Shown piece after piece: positions 11,824 through 23,691 of a stretch of DNA of 64,000 nt (within the stretch, counting starts at the first letter, position 1; every line of letters begins with the position of its first letter). The DNA comes from Cryptomeria japonica (lineage: Eukaryota > Streptophyta > Pinopsida > Cupressales > Cupressaceae): assembly GCF_030272615.1 (NCBI RefSeq), contig NC_081406.1, positions 245,949,218 through 246,013,217 on the forward strand, in the 5' to 3' direction. The notes under the pieces were generated by a model. The model saw nothing but the letters and a program-made list of their open reading frames with translations, searched no databases and was not told the DNA's origin. A program made the translations under genes and the position numbers.

Positions 11824-11906
11824 CTGCCAAAAAAATATCAATTTGTTGAAGAAGCAATAATAGACTATAATGTATAATATACCACTTCAAAATAATGATC
11901 GCTCAC
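11824..11906 (-). other. Probable 5' UTR intron of the hAT gene
   Basis: On the minus strand, AAAG/GTGAGC (donor at 11906) and TTTTTTTGGCAG/CC (acceptor ending at 11824) bracket 83 AT-rich bases just upstream of the ATG at 11806. Both splice sites match plant consensus. Confidence 0.5.
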
Positions 11907-12035
11907 CTTTAGGTCACTAGCAGTCGCCAATGCAGTCAACAACAATGATTTTCCTTGGTCTAAAACTTCGCTATTGATCAGAATTCAGAGCCTAGAACCC
12001 ACCAGATTGTGTTCAGATAGATCTGATCTTTGCAT

Positions 12036-12044
12036 GTATTTATA
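12036..12044 (-). promoter_or_regulatory. TATA box of the hAT gene
   Basis: TATAAATAC on the minus strand lies about 230 bases upstream of the transposase ATG and about 130 bases upstream of the proposed 5' UTR intron. The spacing suits an RNA polymerase II promoter. Confidence 0.45.
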
Positions 12045-12057
12045 CCAATCCTTATAT

Positions 12058-12640
12058 GGCGAATTCCACGGGAATTTTATATGGTATACAAATATTTGGA
12101 GAATCCCGTGTAACTATAACACGACTTATGTAATTTTCAAGGCGATTATAGGTCACCCAAATATGATATGTAATTTTTGAGGCGATTATAGGTCATCCAA
12201 ATAATTGGCGAATACAATATAGCTGGTGAAAGTTGGGGTGAATGGAGACACGAATTGACAAGATGTTTGGCGAATTGGGTCCCCCCGGCTAACAAATCTT
12301 CACATGCCTATAGGCAAATTAAGGTCATCTATTAAGGCAACCTCAGAGAGTTTAGGTGAAAAAATTAAATTTACCGTGTGTCCACCGTACATTGTATTGG
12401 CGAAAGCATCGCAAAGAAACCTTTAATTGCATAAAACATATGGCGATCGGGCCGTGAATTTGATGGAAATTGATAATGTTTTGGCGACATGGCCACCCCC
12501 AGTCGAGACAATGGAGTAAACAAGCTCTACAAACACTCCTCTAGTCATGGAAGAGAGGGCAATTGCATCACCTCCCCAATAGGGGACTTGTAATCCTAGA
12601 AACCCTACCTTGCAACAATTTTGGGAAGGCGAATTAGTCA
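12058..12640 (+). repeat. Cluster of GGCGA(A/T/C) motifs upstream of the hAT gene
   Basis: GGCGAA, GGCGAT or GGCGAC, usually preceded by T/A-rich bases, occurs at about 12058, 12141, 12181, 12207, 12269, 12399, 12442, 12483 and 12628, all in the same orientation. Two copies sit in a longer repeat, GGCGATTATAGGTCA(C/T)CCAA (12141 and 12181). Short repeated motifs in subterminal DNA are where hAT transposases bind in Ac-like elements. Assigning that role here is inference. Confidence 0.55.
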
Positions 12641-12956
12641 AAGGGGAGATAGGGGTCACTACTTGGGGGAGGAACTCCTTACCCAAGTAGTGACCCCTTA
12701 CCCAATCCAAAGTTGGAGAAAAGAGAAGGCTCAAAAGCCCTTAGGTGAGCTTGGAATCCATAAAGGAGGTGAAATAACTTTGTAGTCAACCCTCAAGTAG
12801 GATGACGAGCAACAAATTATCCTCATTTGTGTCAACCAAAGTAACATCATCTTCAACATCTTTTAAATTTGCATCATCATTGCCATCTTCCTCTTTAGGT
12901 TTGAAATTGCCTCCTTGCTAGTTCTTGCTTAATGCAATGTCTCCTACTTTTTCCAT
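12423..12956 (-). other. Weak coding-like segment, unrecognised
   Basis: From an ATG at 12956 the minus strand reads MEKVGDIALSKN, a stop, then an acidic stretch (KEEDGNDDANLKDVEDD) and, after frame changes, an open frame to 12423. The acidic run looks protein-like, but the pieces do not join into a family I know. Confidence 0.2.
12651..12698. repeat. Perfect 17-bp inverted repeat
   Basis: AGGGGTCACTACTTGGG (12651-12667) is matched exactly by its reverse complement at 12682-12698 across a 14-base loop that itself contains GGAG/CTCC. It sits at the outer edge of the GGCGA cluster. Confidence 0.9.
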
Positions 12957-12959
12957 TAT

Positions 12960-14690
12960 TACCACTTTTTAGAAATATTGTTAATTATAAATAATGTTAT
13001 TAAAAGTCATGTGAAAAATATAAATTATTTCTTAATTTAAAAAATATATATTTATAATCTACAAACAAAATCTCAAAAATCACTAGTTCATCTCAATTTC
13101 AAATTCTTAACGATTTAGTTGCTATAGGTGTTAGAAAATTAGACAAATAGTGAAAAATGTTGATTTCAATGTCCCACTTTAGCTAAAAAGTGGACACAAT
13201 ATTGTAGGTTTACCTAGGCTCAATGTACCCAGAGAGGATTTCCACTTTAGGAACATGAAAAGGCTTGTCTCAAGATAAGAGAGCAAGTCTTTAGAAGATA
13301 TGAATCCGTAAATGTAACGCTATTTCTCTTCCTCCGTGGGAAAAAATTCTTTGTCTCATGAGCATGCTTCTAGATTTCCCCCAATGTGCACAACACAACT
13401 ACTAGCATACAAAAAACTAATTTAGAGAGCCTACTACAATCGTGTCTAATTTGTAAAAAAAAAATCAATATATTTTGTAATCTTTCCTCATCATCTACAT
13501 TTTTTTTTTTGTGGGAACATCACACTTGTCATTTTATGTGTGCATACTCAAATCCTTCTTCTTCTCCATGATACAAAAATCCATGCCAATGATGTACTAT
13601 TTATATTTGACATTCACAATCATGATAAAATTATTATGATGCCAACATGGATGCTATAATAATAATGCCATTTAAAATGCATTTTGAATATGCATGGTTA
13701 AATATAAGAAATATTGTATGTATTGCCTTTGTGATATTGAAGACAAGCCTATGTGATGTTAGGCCTTCAATCTTTGTATGTTGTTATTCTAGAAGAGTGA
13801 TTTATTACCAACCTATGCATGTTGACTAAGGGATGTGATGCAGGTTAACATGAGGAGCTATGTAGCATAGAGTTAGAGAGAGTACATTAAACATGGAGTC
13901 TTTTGTGAGGTAATATACACAAGAAGCTCAATATGCTTGCATCTAGGCACAAGGAAGTTAGATTTTGATCCAATAGACATATATAGAGGCATTTTGGGGG
14001 ACATTTGAATGGATAAATTTATAAAGTATTTAAAAATTCTATTTTTTGGTATTTTCCATGGCTTTGTAATTCATATACTTATAGGCCTTTAGAGTGGGAT
14101 TGGCTCTAGAGACTTTAATTGTTTGATTAGAAGGGTTGTCACTGGCTACCATCCAAGTAACCCAAACTAGTTCTCTTAGAGATATTTTCATCACATCTAA
14201 GTGGTTAGTTTTCACCTGATAGTCTAGGAGTTATGATCCGACCAAGTTGAGCAAAAATAATAATTTCTTAGTACATTTTAATTTTATCCCCATCCCATTG
14301 TCCATTTCAACTTCCAAGGAAGACATAGGTGTGGCGACTCTTCGCTTTTCAATGGGAGCCATCATATGCTTCCATCATTGAAAAATAAATCTAGTATAGC
14401 TAACTCATACACTGAACTTAATAAATCAAGATATCCTTTGTCAAGTGACTTACTAGTTAGGAGGGTTACATTTATAATGCCAGACTAAGGATGTATCTTC
14501 TATTTTGGGAGTTCCTAGGTGATTATTTTAAGAAAGTGGTGTCTCAACTTTGCATTTACATAAGGTTACTATTTATAGTAAGTTTTCATTTGAGCATGAA
14601 GTCTAAAATTTTCCTCAAAGCTTCAAATTGGCTAGATAAGCATGCCAAAAAAATTTTGTTGCAAGATCATGTCTAGATTTGAAGATATTA
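12960..14690. other. AT-rich spacer, nothing recognised
   Basis: No coding frame with family motifs, no clear repeat unit and no LTR pair was seen. Open frames are short and of random composition. Confidence 0.45.
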
Positions 14691-14699
14691 AAGTTTCAA

Positions 14700-15392
14700 T
14701 TTTTGAAAGTTGCGAACAAAAGTTTTGAAGTCAATTTTGAGGGCCTTAGAGGCTTTGAAATGACCTAAAAGTGTTTGTAACTAGCATAGCAGGTTACAAC
14801 TTGATAGAGAACATTGTGAGCCTTCCAACACTTCAAATGGTTCATCAATCAAAAACCCGGTTCAAAAAATATGGCCTCTGAAAGTTGGGTCTCTTGAAAT
14901 AGGAAATATAAAAATGTGTTGAACATATAACTAAGCTATAAAAGGGAGATACACATCTTGGATTGCAGATAAGTTGGGTGCTACTTTTTGGGTAGTTTTA
15001 GCATATGGTTTTGTAATGTCGTTTGACGATTTCATGTATTTTCTCTCCTATATATTAGGTGCATGAGATGGAAGTTGTGTGTAAGAGTCTTATAGCTATT
15101 GAGTTACCTCTAGATCTCTGATTGGTGAGAATCTTTCTCTGCAAGGATATTGTATGCTATTTTTGTTTTCTAAATAAAATATTAGGCAACTTTTAGTGTG
15201 GGATTTCTCTGTCGAAAGGGTTCTCCCCACAATGTATCTTATGTTCATTGCGGTTATCTTTATGCATTTTCATAATCTCCTTCTGAATGTGTTTCTCATT
15301 ATGTAATAGTTAAAAATTGCAATGAAAATTTGCACTATCTCCCCCACTAGATTAGTCTTAGGAAGCATTTTCCGCACCTTAGCTTCCTTTCA
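14700..15392 (+). repeat. Probable degenerate copia-type LTR (3' portion)
   Basis: CTATAAAAGGGAG at 14936 is a good TATA box, AATAAAAT at about 15173 a polyadenylation-type signal, and GTGGGATTTCTCT...CGAAAGGGTTCTCCCCAC (about 15198-15230) has the look of the U5 of plant copia LTRs. The sequence then reaches CTTCCTTTCA/GATTG near 15392, where an LTR end and a decayed primer site could lie. The 5' end of the LTR is not identifiable and no second copy is in the window. Confidence 0.4.
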
Positions 15393-15399
15393 GATTGAG

Positions 15400-17000
15400 T
15401 ACGTAAAATAGGTTTTGTACTAAAAATGAATATATCAAACTTTAAAAATTATATGGCAACTATTCTACAATAATTTCTACTAGCCACTCTTGATGTTGCA
15501 AATCCGATTAGTAACATTAATCAAGAGTAGCTACAAGTAACTATTATCAATACTAACAATAACCAATGATCTAAACTTGAAGATACTAAAAATTTGACTA
15601 CTATTACTAATCAAAAAGTCAAAGCGTACCTCAAGTGGAACTTTTCTTGGTTTCTTACACTCCTTTACTCTACGAGAATGTTAATAAATCCTCTTTATAT
15701 TACATTCATTCACATCCAAATCAACCATTGACTGATAAAGAATTGTCTTTAATTACTATTGACAAAATGACACTAATGCTTGCAAAAAGTACCATTTTTA
15801 TTTATAAAATCATTCAAAGTATATATAGACTAATTATAACTGCTATTGAATGATTGGAATCCTAACAACCTAAATTACAAGTATCAACTTGTTCCCAAAA
15901 TATAGGAAGAGGGTTGATTTTTTTTTAGGAAACTTAAATAGAAAACTTACAAAATTTAATCTCAAGAAACAAAATCTAATTCAACTTTTTAACTATGACT
16001 AGGGGAAACTAAATTGTTGGCATGCATAGACAAATGGAACACCACATGCAATAAAATGATTGCTACACTTTATACTATTGTCTATTGTTGTGCAATCCTT
16101 TCCATTTTAATGGTCGAAATCATGGTTGTTGGTGAATTGTTGATATCATTGTAAGTATGGATGCATATTATGGCTTCATCTACTTGGGCATCCTACATCC
16201 TTAGTTGTAGCTACTTGATTCCTCGGCTACGCATGTTTGTTCCTATGACTGAATACAATAATATTTTATCTACGCATTGCCAAATATCCTTGCTTCATAA
16301 TGGTTATCTCTCTTCAAAACACTTCTATACTAAGATTACCATTTTCATTATAATATACTACCACATTAAGAATAATTGCCTAAAGATGAAAATATTTATA
16401 AAGTCAACATTTATCAGCTTTATTGATTTACACCACTGATCCAACATTCTAAAATTATATAGGTCAGTTATGAGATCATCTTTCTTTAGATGGAACCCTT
16501 TTTAAGCTTCCAATCATTTTCACCATGCATTTTCATCTACTAACTTGTATGTGCTTCTTTATTCCTAGCACAATAATAGAATAGGAAACTAGAGGAGTGG
16601 AGGTTGAAAGACTAGTGACAACCAAGTAATCCTATTCCTTGTTGCTATCTAGATGCACCTATGTTTCCTACTAATTTATGCGAAGTAAATAAGTGTGGTG
16701 TGACATTATTTCCTTTTGAGTTCCTTCACCTGTTCATTCCAATTGGATATACAAAATCCTAATGCTTCTCTTATTACCTAGATAGCCAATGATTTAAAGA
16801 TTTTGTATTCCACTTCTCTATTTGTCAAAATTTCCTTCTCTGGCTTAGGTCTCTATCAATTTGATCGATTCTTCTACCATTGTGAGTGGTTATTTTACTT
16901 CTCCCCTAATCTTTAAGGGAGTAATTTTTTCTTTTTCTTGACATTGTTGCATCTAAAGACCCCTATTCTTCTCATTTTGGGTGAATTATTCTAAGGCTTT
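15400..17000. other. Spacer with no supported gene
   Basis: AT-rich sequence. Minus-strand reading shows only scattered protein-like words that may be the decayed C-terminal end of ORF B; nothing can be assigned firmly. Confidence 0.4.
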
Positions 17001-18720
17001 TAGTTGGACATCATTTATATACGATAATGGGTTCCATCTAGTTTGGAAAGTTACAACAAATGTATGTAAGTAAAACTCACAAAGTTTATTATACAATTCT
17101 TGAGTGGAATTATGAAAGAGAAGAATGTCCTAGATGTCGTTATAGAGTATGAAAGATCACAATAGGTTTGCATGAACTAAAAACTCAAGCATTGTTCTTG
17201 TAGGAATAACATGCATATTATAGTTGGTGACTTATATCTTATACTTTGAGGTGTGAGTATGACCATATATTAAACCTTCTTTAGAAGCATTTCTATTTCC
17301 TTGTCCTTTTCTTTTAATTCATTTTTAAAAAATTGGTACATTTGTTCTTTTCCAAATAACCACTCCATTTTCATTACCTTCATCTCCATCACTTGTTTCC
17401 ACAACATCAATACAATTCATGACCAAGATATATGCGATGTTACTTGCAAGTATGATTTTTGTGAAAGCCTCATCTTTCCTTTACCTATATTTGCAACTGA
17501 CATTTGGGCTAATCTTTCCAATTTAGTCCTCTTTTGTTGACATGTTTGCAGCTATTTTTCCAATTCTTATTTTTTCCATAATCACATGCAATTGACCAAC
17601 CGGTTCACTAGTCTCTAATATTGTCTCTTTATCTACATTTAAATCTAAAGAAGGAGTTAATTCCATTTGACACTCAAAACCACTAGGTTATTTTGAGCAT
17701 TATCCTCTTACAAATAATTCTTCCCTTTCTAAGTCCATGTTTGATTCTTGAAAAAACACTTTTGACTTCTTTAGATCTTTATTTGTCTTTTTTCCCTTTA
17801 GCTTAAGGTGATGACAAGGAAGTTTGAAGGATTTTTTTTTCTTGGAAGCCCTGAGTGAATGCAGAGTTTTCCTCCATGCTTCTTTGCTTCATGGGGGAAC
17901 AATAGGGTTGACATGTTGTATGGAATGACTACAAATAGGTGAATTTACTTTGTTTGGAGACATCCTCTAAACAAGAGAAGTTTCTTGACTAGAATTTGTT
18001 TTATATAAAGGAGTTTGTGATATATGCTCTAGAATAGGATTGTATAATAGAGAGCTTGTATTTTAGAAGTCCAGTTCTATGTTTGGGGTAGGCCAAAAGT
18101 TATTCCTCCTCTGTTTGTCCATTTTCTTCCTTGGTCTTAATTCCTCGACTTTATTTGAACCTCAATCATCATCTATCCTTATATTTTCCAATTCTAATAA
18201 TGTCTCCCAAGACAATTCTAGAAGTTGAATGAACATTCTCCTTTATATCAACAATTGAATTAAACAATGGTATGATAATGTTGACTTATTACCCTTCTCT
18301 ACTCTATTGAAATTATTGTTGGAACATTCACAAGCCTATTGTGATGGAGATGATTAAGTAGTTTGAAATGAATAATATAGAGTAATGATTGCCTCTCCTC
18401 TCATGTTAAATACTCAATGATATATACATCATCTAAACCCTAAAGCCAAGGTAATAAAAAGTGTTATGTACCTTATGAAGAGGAGTCTAATTTTTCACTT
18501 AGAAATGTGAATTCATTCTCAACAATTATAAGATCTTTATGCTTAAAAAAATCTCCATTCATAATAGGAAACCTTGTAACTTCAATGATAACTACTTTTA
18601 AACCATCAACTTGTAATCTATTAATATGAGTTGTATTATTTGATAGAGTTTGTGGGGAAACAAATGCAATATATTCATTAAATCAACCATCATACCTACT
18701 TGAATATGGGCATGCAAGCT
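17000..18720 (-). pseudogene. ORF B: decayed homologue of ORF D (coiled-coil extra ORF)
   Basis: The minus strand preserves, in order, IEVTRFPIMNGDFF (about 18590), LLYIIHFKLLNHLHHNRLV with NVPTI (about 18350), an acidic/hydrophobic section with FECQMELTPSLDLNVDKE (about 17690), a Lys/Glu-rich helical segment (KNELKEKDKEIEMLLKK, about 17310) and LCEFYLHTFVV (about 17090). ORF D on the same strand has matching landmarks: KKLEVYGLPMIGEAY, FFTSHFKLLSHLCHNILV with NVPN, a coiled coil, and MCEFYLHNLVVPYN. The shared order shows two copies of one protein family. Function is unknown. Stops and frame changes are frequent, so this copy is dead. A membrane or enzymatic signature is not visible. Confidence 0.5.
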
Positions 18721-18759
18721 TGGTCATTTACTATAAGGTTGTAATCACATGACTCTTTT

Positions 18760-19500
18760 CAAAGTATATTAATAAACATCTTATGACAATGTAATTAATT
18801 TATCCAAGGGAACATTTTTTTTCACAAATTCTCCTTTTTAATAGTTCTTTCTAATACATTTTCCAATAACTTATTTCTTTATTTTTAATTTCTATTACGA
18901 TGGTTGTTGTTGGTGCATACACTACTAACTTAATTGAGGATTGATTCGATGTATTATTCCCTAGGAGGGTATAACCAAAAAAATGAAAGTGATTGTGAAT
19001 GTAATTGATACACCTATACTTGGAATGTACAATAACACATATGAACTCTTCTACTCCCATTTCTACATCTTAAGGTCACATTTGTCATCAAATGATGAAT
19101 TTAGGTATAGTATGGGGTATATGAAAAATAAATTAAAGAAAATAAAGTACTAAAAAAAAATTTATAATGATAAATGCAATATGTAGAAAATTATTAATAA
19201 ATGAAATAGGTATTAAGATAGAATACGACATCTAAAATAAAAGTACTAGAGATTTGGTGTTGATACGATAGCTAATTGGATGGTGGCACAAGTCAAAGTA
19301 TTATTGTTAAGTGATTGTACTAGGAATGTTTTAGAATATGGTGGTGAAGTGTTGCAACGCTATTCCAAGGAAGCAATATGTGAGTGAAAAATGCATGATG
19401 CAGTACAAATTTACGTGCTACATTATTCTTTGTGTTAAGAAGATGAATGCATATATATGAAATAAAACTGTGATGGGTGTAGCTACTAAAAGTACCACTA
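18760..19500. other. AT-rich spacer, nothing recognised
   Basis: No motif-bearing frame or repeat structure seen. Confidence 0.4.
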
Positions 19501-19505
19501 TTAGA

Positions 19506-19915
19506 GGTTGTGTGTACCTTTGCTATAGGTCCCTCTAACTATAGTTGCACGTACCTCTATTATAGGTCCTTCTAATAATGGTTGCATGCACCTCTACTAT
19601 AGGTCCCTATAATAGTGGTTGCATGTACCTTTGCTACAAGTCCCTTTAACAATAGTTGTGTGTACCTTTGCTATAGGTTCAAGTCTTACAATGATTGTAT
19701 GTATCTTTTGTATAGGGTTTTTTGATAGTAATTGTGTGTAAATCTAATATAGGTCCCTCTAATTGTGGTTACACTCACCTTTGTAACAGGTCCTTCTGAC
19801 AATGGTTACATGTACCTCTGCTATAAGTCCCTTTGATAGTGGTTGCATGTACCTTTACTACATATCCTTCTTATAGTGGTTGCATGTACCTTTGCTACAT
19901 ATCCCTCTTATAAAA
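19506..19915. repeat. Minisatellite, 37-bp unit, about 11 copies
   Basis: A unit reading approximately GGTTGCATGTACCTTTGCTA then TAGGTCCCTCTAATAGT repeats about eleven times without spacers. One unit (the fifth) is 39 bases. Copies vary by several substitutions each, so the array is not young. Stops occur in every frame. Confidence 0.9.
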
Positions 19916-20129
19916 TAGAATTGTGCCTATGGTTGGGAAAATTTATTGCAACATTTTGTCTCACATTGCCTAAAGTTTTTCAATAAAGGATTTTTGGTGA
20001 AAAATCAAGGAAATCATACATGTGAAGCATCACTAGTTGAGCTAGGAAGCTAATCCACAAGTTCTTGTTGAGAAATTGACTATGGTAATGAAAGTATTTG
20101 TTTTATAGGATAGAGATTGTGTTAATGGG

Positions 20130-21080
20130 TGAAATACTACAAGAATGTATCTTTGCAAAATGGCTTCTTATATAGTTTCAAGCAGTTCCCATTGAGTATT
20201 AAAGAGAATATGACATCACCAATTATAGTCAATTTAACTACACAATGTGGATAAACTTCTACTTGAATTCATATAGTAGGGCCCAATAACCTTTCTAAAA
20301 TACCTTTGACAAAGTATAAATTGAGCATACCATTTGATCCTCTATTTTTGTATAATTTATGTGGTGAAACACTTCTCTTCTAAGTTCATTGAGAACATTG
20401 AGCTACATGATCTAGTCTTGTTGGGATATAGAGAGTTCTATACCCAATTAGAATGTCATTCTTAAAGACAAATTCAATTGAGAGGATGAACTTTGTGTAA
20501 TACACTAACTCATAAGGTGTAAATATTATTGTTGTCCTCAAAGAAGTTTTATATTCACAAACTGCATTAGGTAGGTGAGTTTTGTAGTTTCTATAGTGTA
20601 ATGCGACCATCTTAGTTAAATTTTATTTTATTTATTTATTTTGTCAGTTTAACTTCACCGTTATACTGTGATAGGGGTTGGACTTATCATGTCTTAATGT
20701 GTACTCATTAACCTTGTAATTAAGTTTAATGTAATTTGTGGCTCTTGATAAATAACACTCTTGAGGCACCCTATAGTGATTAAGCATTTCTTATTAAAAA
20801 AATACCACTTTTCTATCCTTGGAATGTTGGAGGGTTTTAAATTAAATAGACTTTATCAAATAATATGTACATACTAGAATATATCTCTTGACTAGAAGGA
20901 GGATTGATTAGATTGATGAATTTTATGCCCCATTTATCAAAAAGAGCCAAAAACAACTATGGCTATAGGGGCATCTCATCACTCCAAGTAGATTGATCCG
21001 TCCTTTGATATCTATCACACCTTATATATTTAACTACATCCTCCTCATGTAGAGTAGGCTAGTATTAGCCTATTGTTTGA
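20130..21080 (-). pseudogene. Ty3/gypsy integrase remnant
   Basis: Minus-strand fragments match the gypsy integrase in order: the end of the HHCC zinc finger (VKYIRCDRYQRTD, about 21010), the start of the catalytic core (FDKWGIKFINLINPPSS, about 20930), the late core (LPNAVCEYKTSLRT then FTPYELVY, about 20570-20480) and the C-terminal domain with LKLYKKPFCKDTF (about 20190). The catalytic middle is damaged by stops and frame changes. Reverse transcriptase is not found upstream, and no LTR pair is visible, so only the 3' part of a pol survives. Confidence 0.75.
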
Positions 21081-21099
21081 CTGACTCATTCTAAGTGCA

Positions 21100-22348
21100 A
21101 TAGATTGATTAGGACACCTAAATGCACACTCTTAATGGACCAACAAATCCTATATGAAGTAACCTATTGTCCTAGAGAGGTTCATTTAATTATCAACCAA
21201 GGAATTATATTGCTAGATTATTCTAGAATTGTATTTGCATCCAAGGACTCTCTAATATATCTATTAGTTTAGTAAAAGGAAGTAACTGGATTCAACAATT
21301 AACTAAAATAGAAATAATGCTAGAATGCAAATCTCTATGTACAAAAATTATTGTGAGTAATTGAAAATTGAATCAGTAGTGGCTATGAGTAGTGCAATGT
21401 TACAACTATGCAACAAATTTCATTCGCAATCTATACTACCAATATCATGAACATTGTATATGTATATAACTGAATAAGAACAATTATAAAAACTAGTCTA
21501 TTAAATCAATGAACAATCTTAATTAGTGCTAATTTAACTATCTAAATATGAGGAGGATTACACTAACTCAGGAAATCCTTACTTGAGGGTTGCAACCTCT
21601 GAACACAAAGTAGTATTAACTGAAGATATCATCAATCATCACTTTATTCATTCTTCAACAATACACAACATATAGTAACAAGTTAGTTAGTTAATAAAAA
21701 ATATAGAAAAACCTAACTTATATCATATGTTCAAACAAATACCACCATTCTAAGAGAGTGGGTCAATTACATATTAGAAAATACTAGGAACGCCCGTAAA
21801 TCTGAGCTATAACATCGTGGATGACTTATTCTCTTAAAGATGAAAGCGACAACTAAACTAACATGAATCACAATCCTAATTGTAATCTTATTCAATCGAC
21901 AAAACATACAAGATAGGAAACGTGCAAGAAGAAAATGAATGCCATAATGAAGCATCAGTCTACTATCTTGCAAACTCCTCCATATCCCCCCAATGCACTT
22001 ATTCTTCAAAGACAAGGTCAATAGAACTCCTTAATATATAAGTTTCGGTCAACACCTTCTTGAATTCTTCCACATGGGTTGCAAGGGAACATTCTACTTT
22101 GGTTGTGGGCCATTAGTCAATTCTTAAGTTGCAGGTTAGTATCTTAGAACAAGCATTCATTCAAATCAGCACAATTTATAACATTATGACATTATATCAA
22201 CCATAAATATGCAAAAAATTCATTCATCAAATGAAATATATCATCTATTAAGTTAAAACATAGTTCAAGATGAAGTCTTAAAACATATAAAAGTCTTGTA
22301 AAAGCATAAATAAAATAGGTAAAACAATATCATTTGTAAAACCCATCA
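21100..22348 (-). repeat. Probable LTR following ORF D (minus strand)
   Basis: On the minus strand TGATGGGTTTTACA begins at 22348 directly after a polypurine tract, as the 3' LTR of an element carrying ORF D would. A TATA-like ACTTATATATTAAGG lies at about 22030-22043. The far end is not defined and no partner LTR is present, so the extent is a guess. Confidence 0.35.
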
Positions 22349-22360
22349 CTCCCCCCAACT
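22349..22360 (-). other. Polypurine tract at the end of ORF D
   Basis: AGTTGGGGGGAG on the minus strand precedes the TG at 22348. It places ORF D next to a 3' LTR. Confidence 0.55.
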
Positions 22361-22833
22361 AGACTTTTTCTTGTCCACATAAAACTAAGGCCTAAGATTA
22401 AACTGTAATGCATCAAGACTATAGCCCATTGACCCACAAACACCTATTACCTATGTCATACAAAATCCCTTCTATCTTGTTATCTTTTCCCATCGTTCCT
22501 TCTCATTTTCCATGTCCACCAACTTTCTTCTTGACCAATATGGAATTGGATATAGGAGGAATGGTGGATGAAATTTGAGTGGGAGCTATGTGATCTTGAT
22601 ATATAGGTAAGTTAGGATAAACTGTGTATCCCTTGATTTCAATGCAATTTAGTTGTATATTGAGTGGGGTTCTTTCCTCTTGAGCTTAGGGGTAAGCTCA
22701 CTCCATTTATTTTGATGAAACACCATGGTATCCTTTCCTAACCCAACCACCAATTCTTTGAACCGTTTATAATCATATACTCTACACTGAGTAATCTCAT
22801 CAAACACGTCTAGTTTATTAATGATTTATACTC

Positions 22834-23169
22834 ATTCATCCACAATATTCTAGTTTTGTTGATTCTACTCTGATTTGAAGAGGGGCTAGCTTTTCCCTTT
22901 CTTTATTGTGTGAAACAATACTCCCCTTTCATGGGGTTCCCATTGGCATTGTAAGGAACAACTAGGTTATGAAGGTAAAACTCACACATTTGATCGTGCA
23001 TATTCATCCACAATATTCTAGTTTTGTTGATTCTACTCTGATTTGAAGAGGGGCTAGCTTTTCCCTTTCTTGATTGTGTGAAACAATACTCCCCTTTCAT
23101 GGGGTTCCCATTGGCATTGTAAGGAACAACTAGGTTATGAAGGTAAAACTCACACATTTGATCTTGCAT
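22834..23169 (-). repeat. In-frame 168-bp tandem duplication in ORF D
   Basis: Two adjacent 168-bp copies (22834-23001 and 23002-23169) differ at about two positions. The unit is 56 codons, so the protein repeats the MCEFYLHNLVVPYNANGNP block in frame. The near identity makes it younger than most decay around it. Confidence 0.95.
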
Positions 23170-23686
23170 GTCTGGTGTATCTCTTGAATAATTAATAAAA
23201 ATAACCTAGGAATAATGATGGAGAAAGGAAGATCACTAATAAGTTGGCTAATTTTAAAATACATAATTTTTTCTTGCAAATATAATGATATACCTAGGCT
23301 AGTGGTCTATAGATTCTAAGATGATTTTCTAAGTCGACCTTCTTTTCCAAAATGACTTTAAATTTCTTCACCTTGAGTCTTTTTATTCCAATTCTAACTC
23401 ATACTTGGTCTTAATTTCTTCATTTTCCTTCTCCCATTATTTAAACTATTCAAATTTTAATTGTGCATAGTACAAAGAAATTCCAAGGGTCAATGTTCTA
23501 AGTAGTCGGGGTCATAGGAGCATATATTTCCTAAGTAGGAGGTGGCTCATTATTTTTTAGTTCTACTAAAGCTATGTGTGCTAGTTTACTTCACCATGTA
23601 CCTTATTGTTGATGAATTATCAACTGTGTTTCTAACTCCTTAACTTTCCCTTGTAGTCCAATTTATGTTTTTCTATAACCTTTCAA

Positions 23687-23691
23687 TACTC
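23687..23691. other. Left target-site duplication of the copia concatemer
   Basis: TACTC immediately precedes the first LTR and matches TACTC at 38908-38912 after the fourth LTR. Confidence 0.9.

Larger units (their letters stand above)
22361..23691 (-). pseudogene. ORF D, C-terminal part (split by the copia concatemer)
   Basis: Reading on the minus strand from the concatemer edge, the frame carries the end of a coiled coil (KVKELETQLIIHQQ), then KLAHIALVELKNNEPPPT, a duplicated MCEFYLHNLVVPYNANGNP block (22834-23169) and a C-terminal globular part with KLDVFDEITQCRVYDYKRF and VVGLGKDTMVFHQNKW. The N-terminal half is at 38913-40640, and the two halves join at the 5-bp target duplication. The frame is broken by stops and indels. 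ORF B is a homologue. The PPT just after the C-terminus suggests an extra ORF placed next to the 3' LTR of a retroelement. The biochemical function is unknown. Confidence 0.55.

Noticed and set aside
19506-19915. CRISPR-like array
   Set aside because: Units are contiguous with no unique spacers, and the context is plant retroelement DNA.
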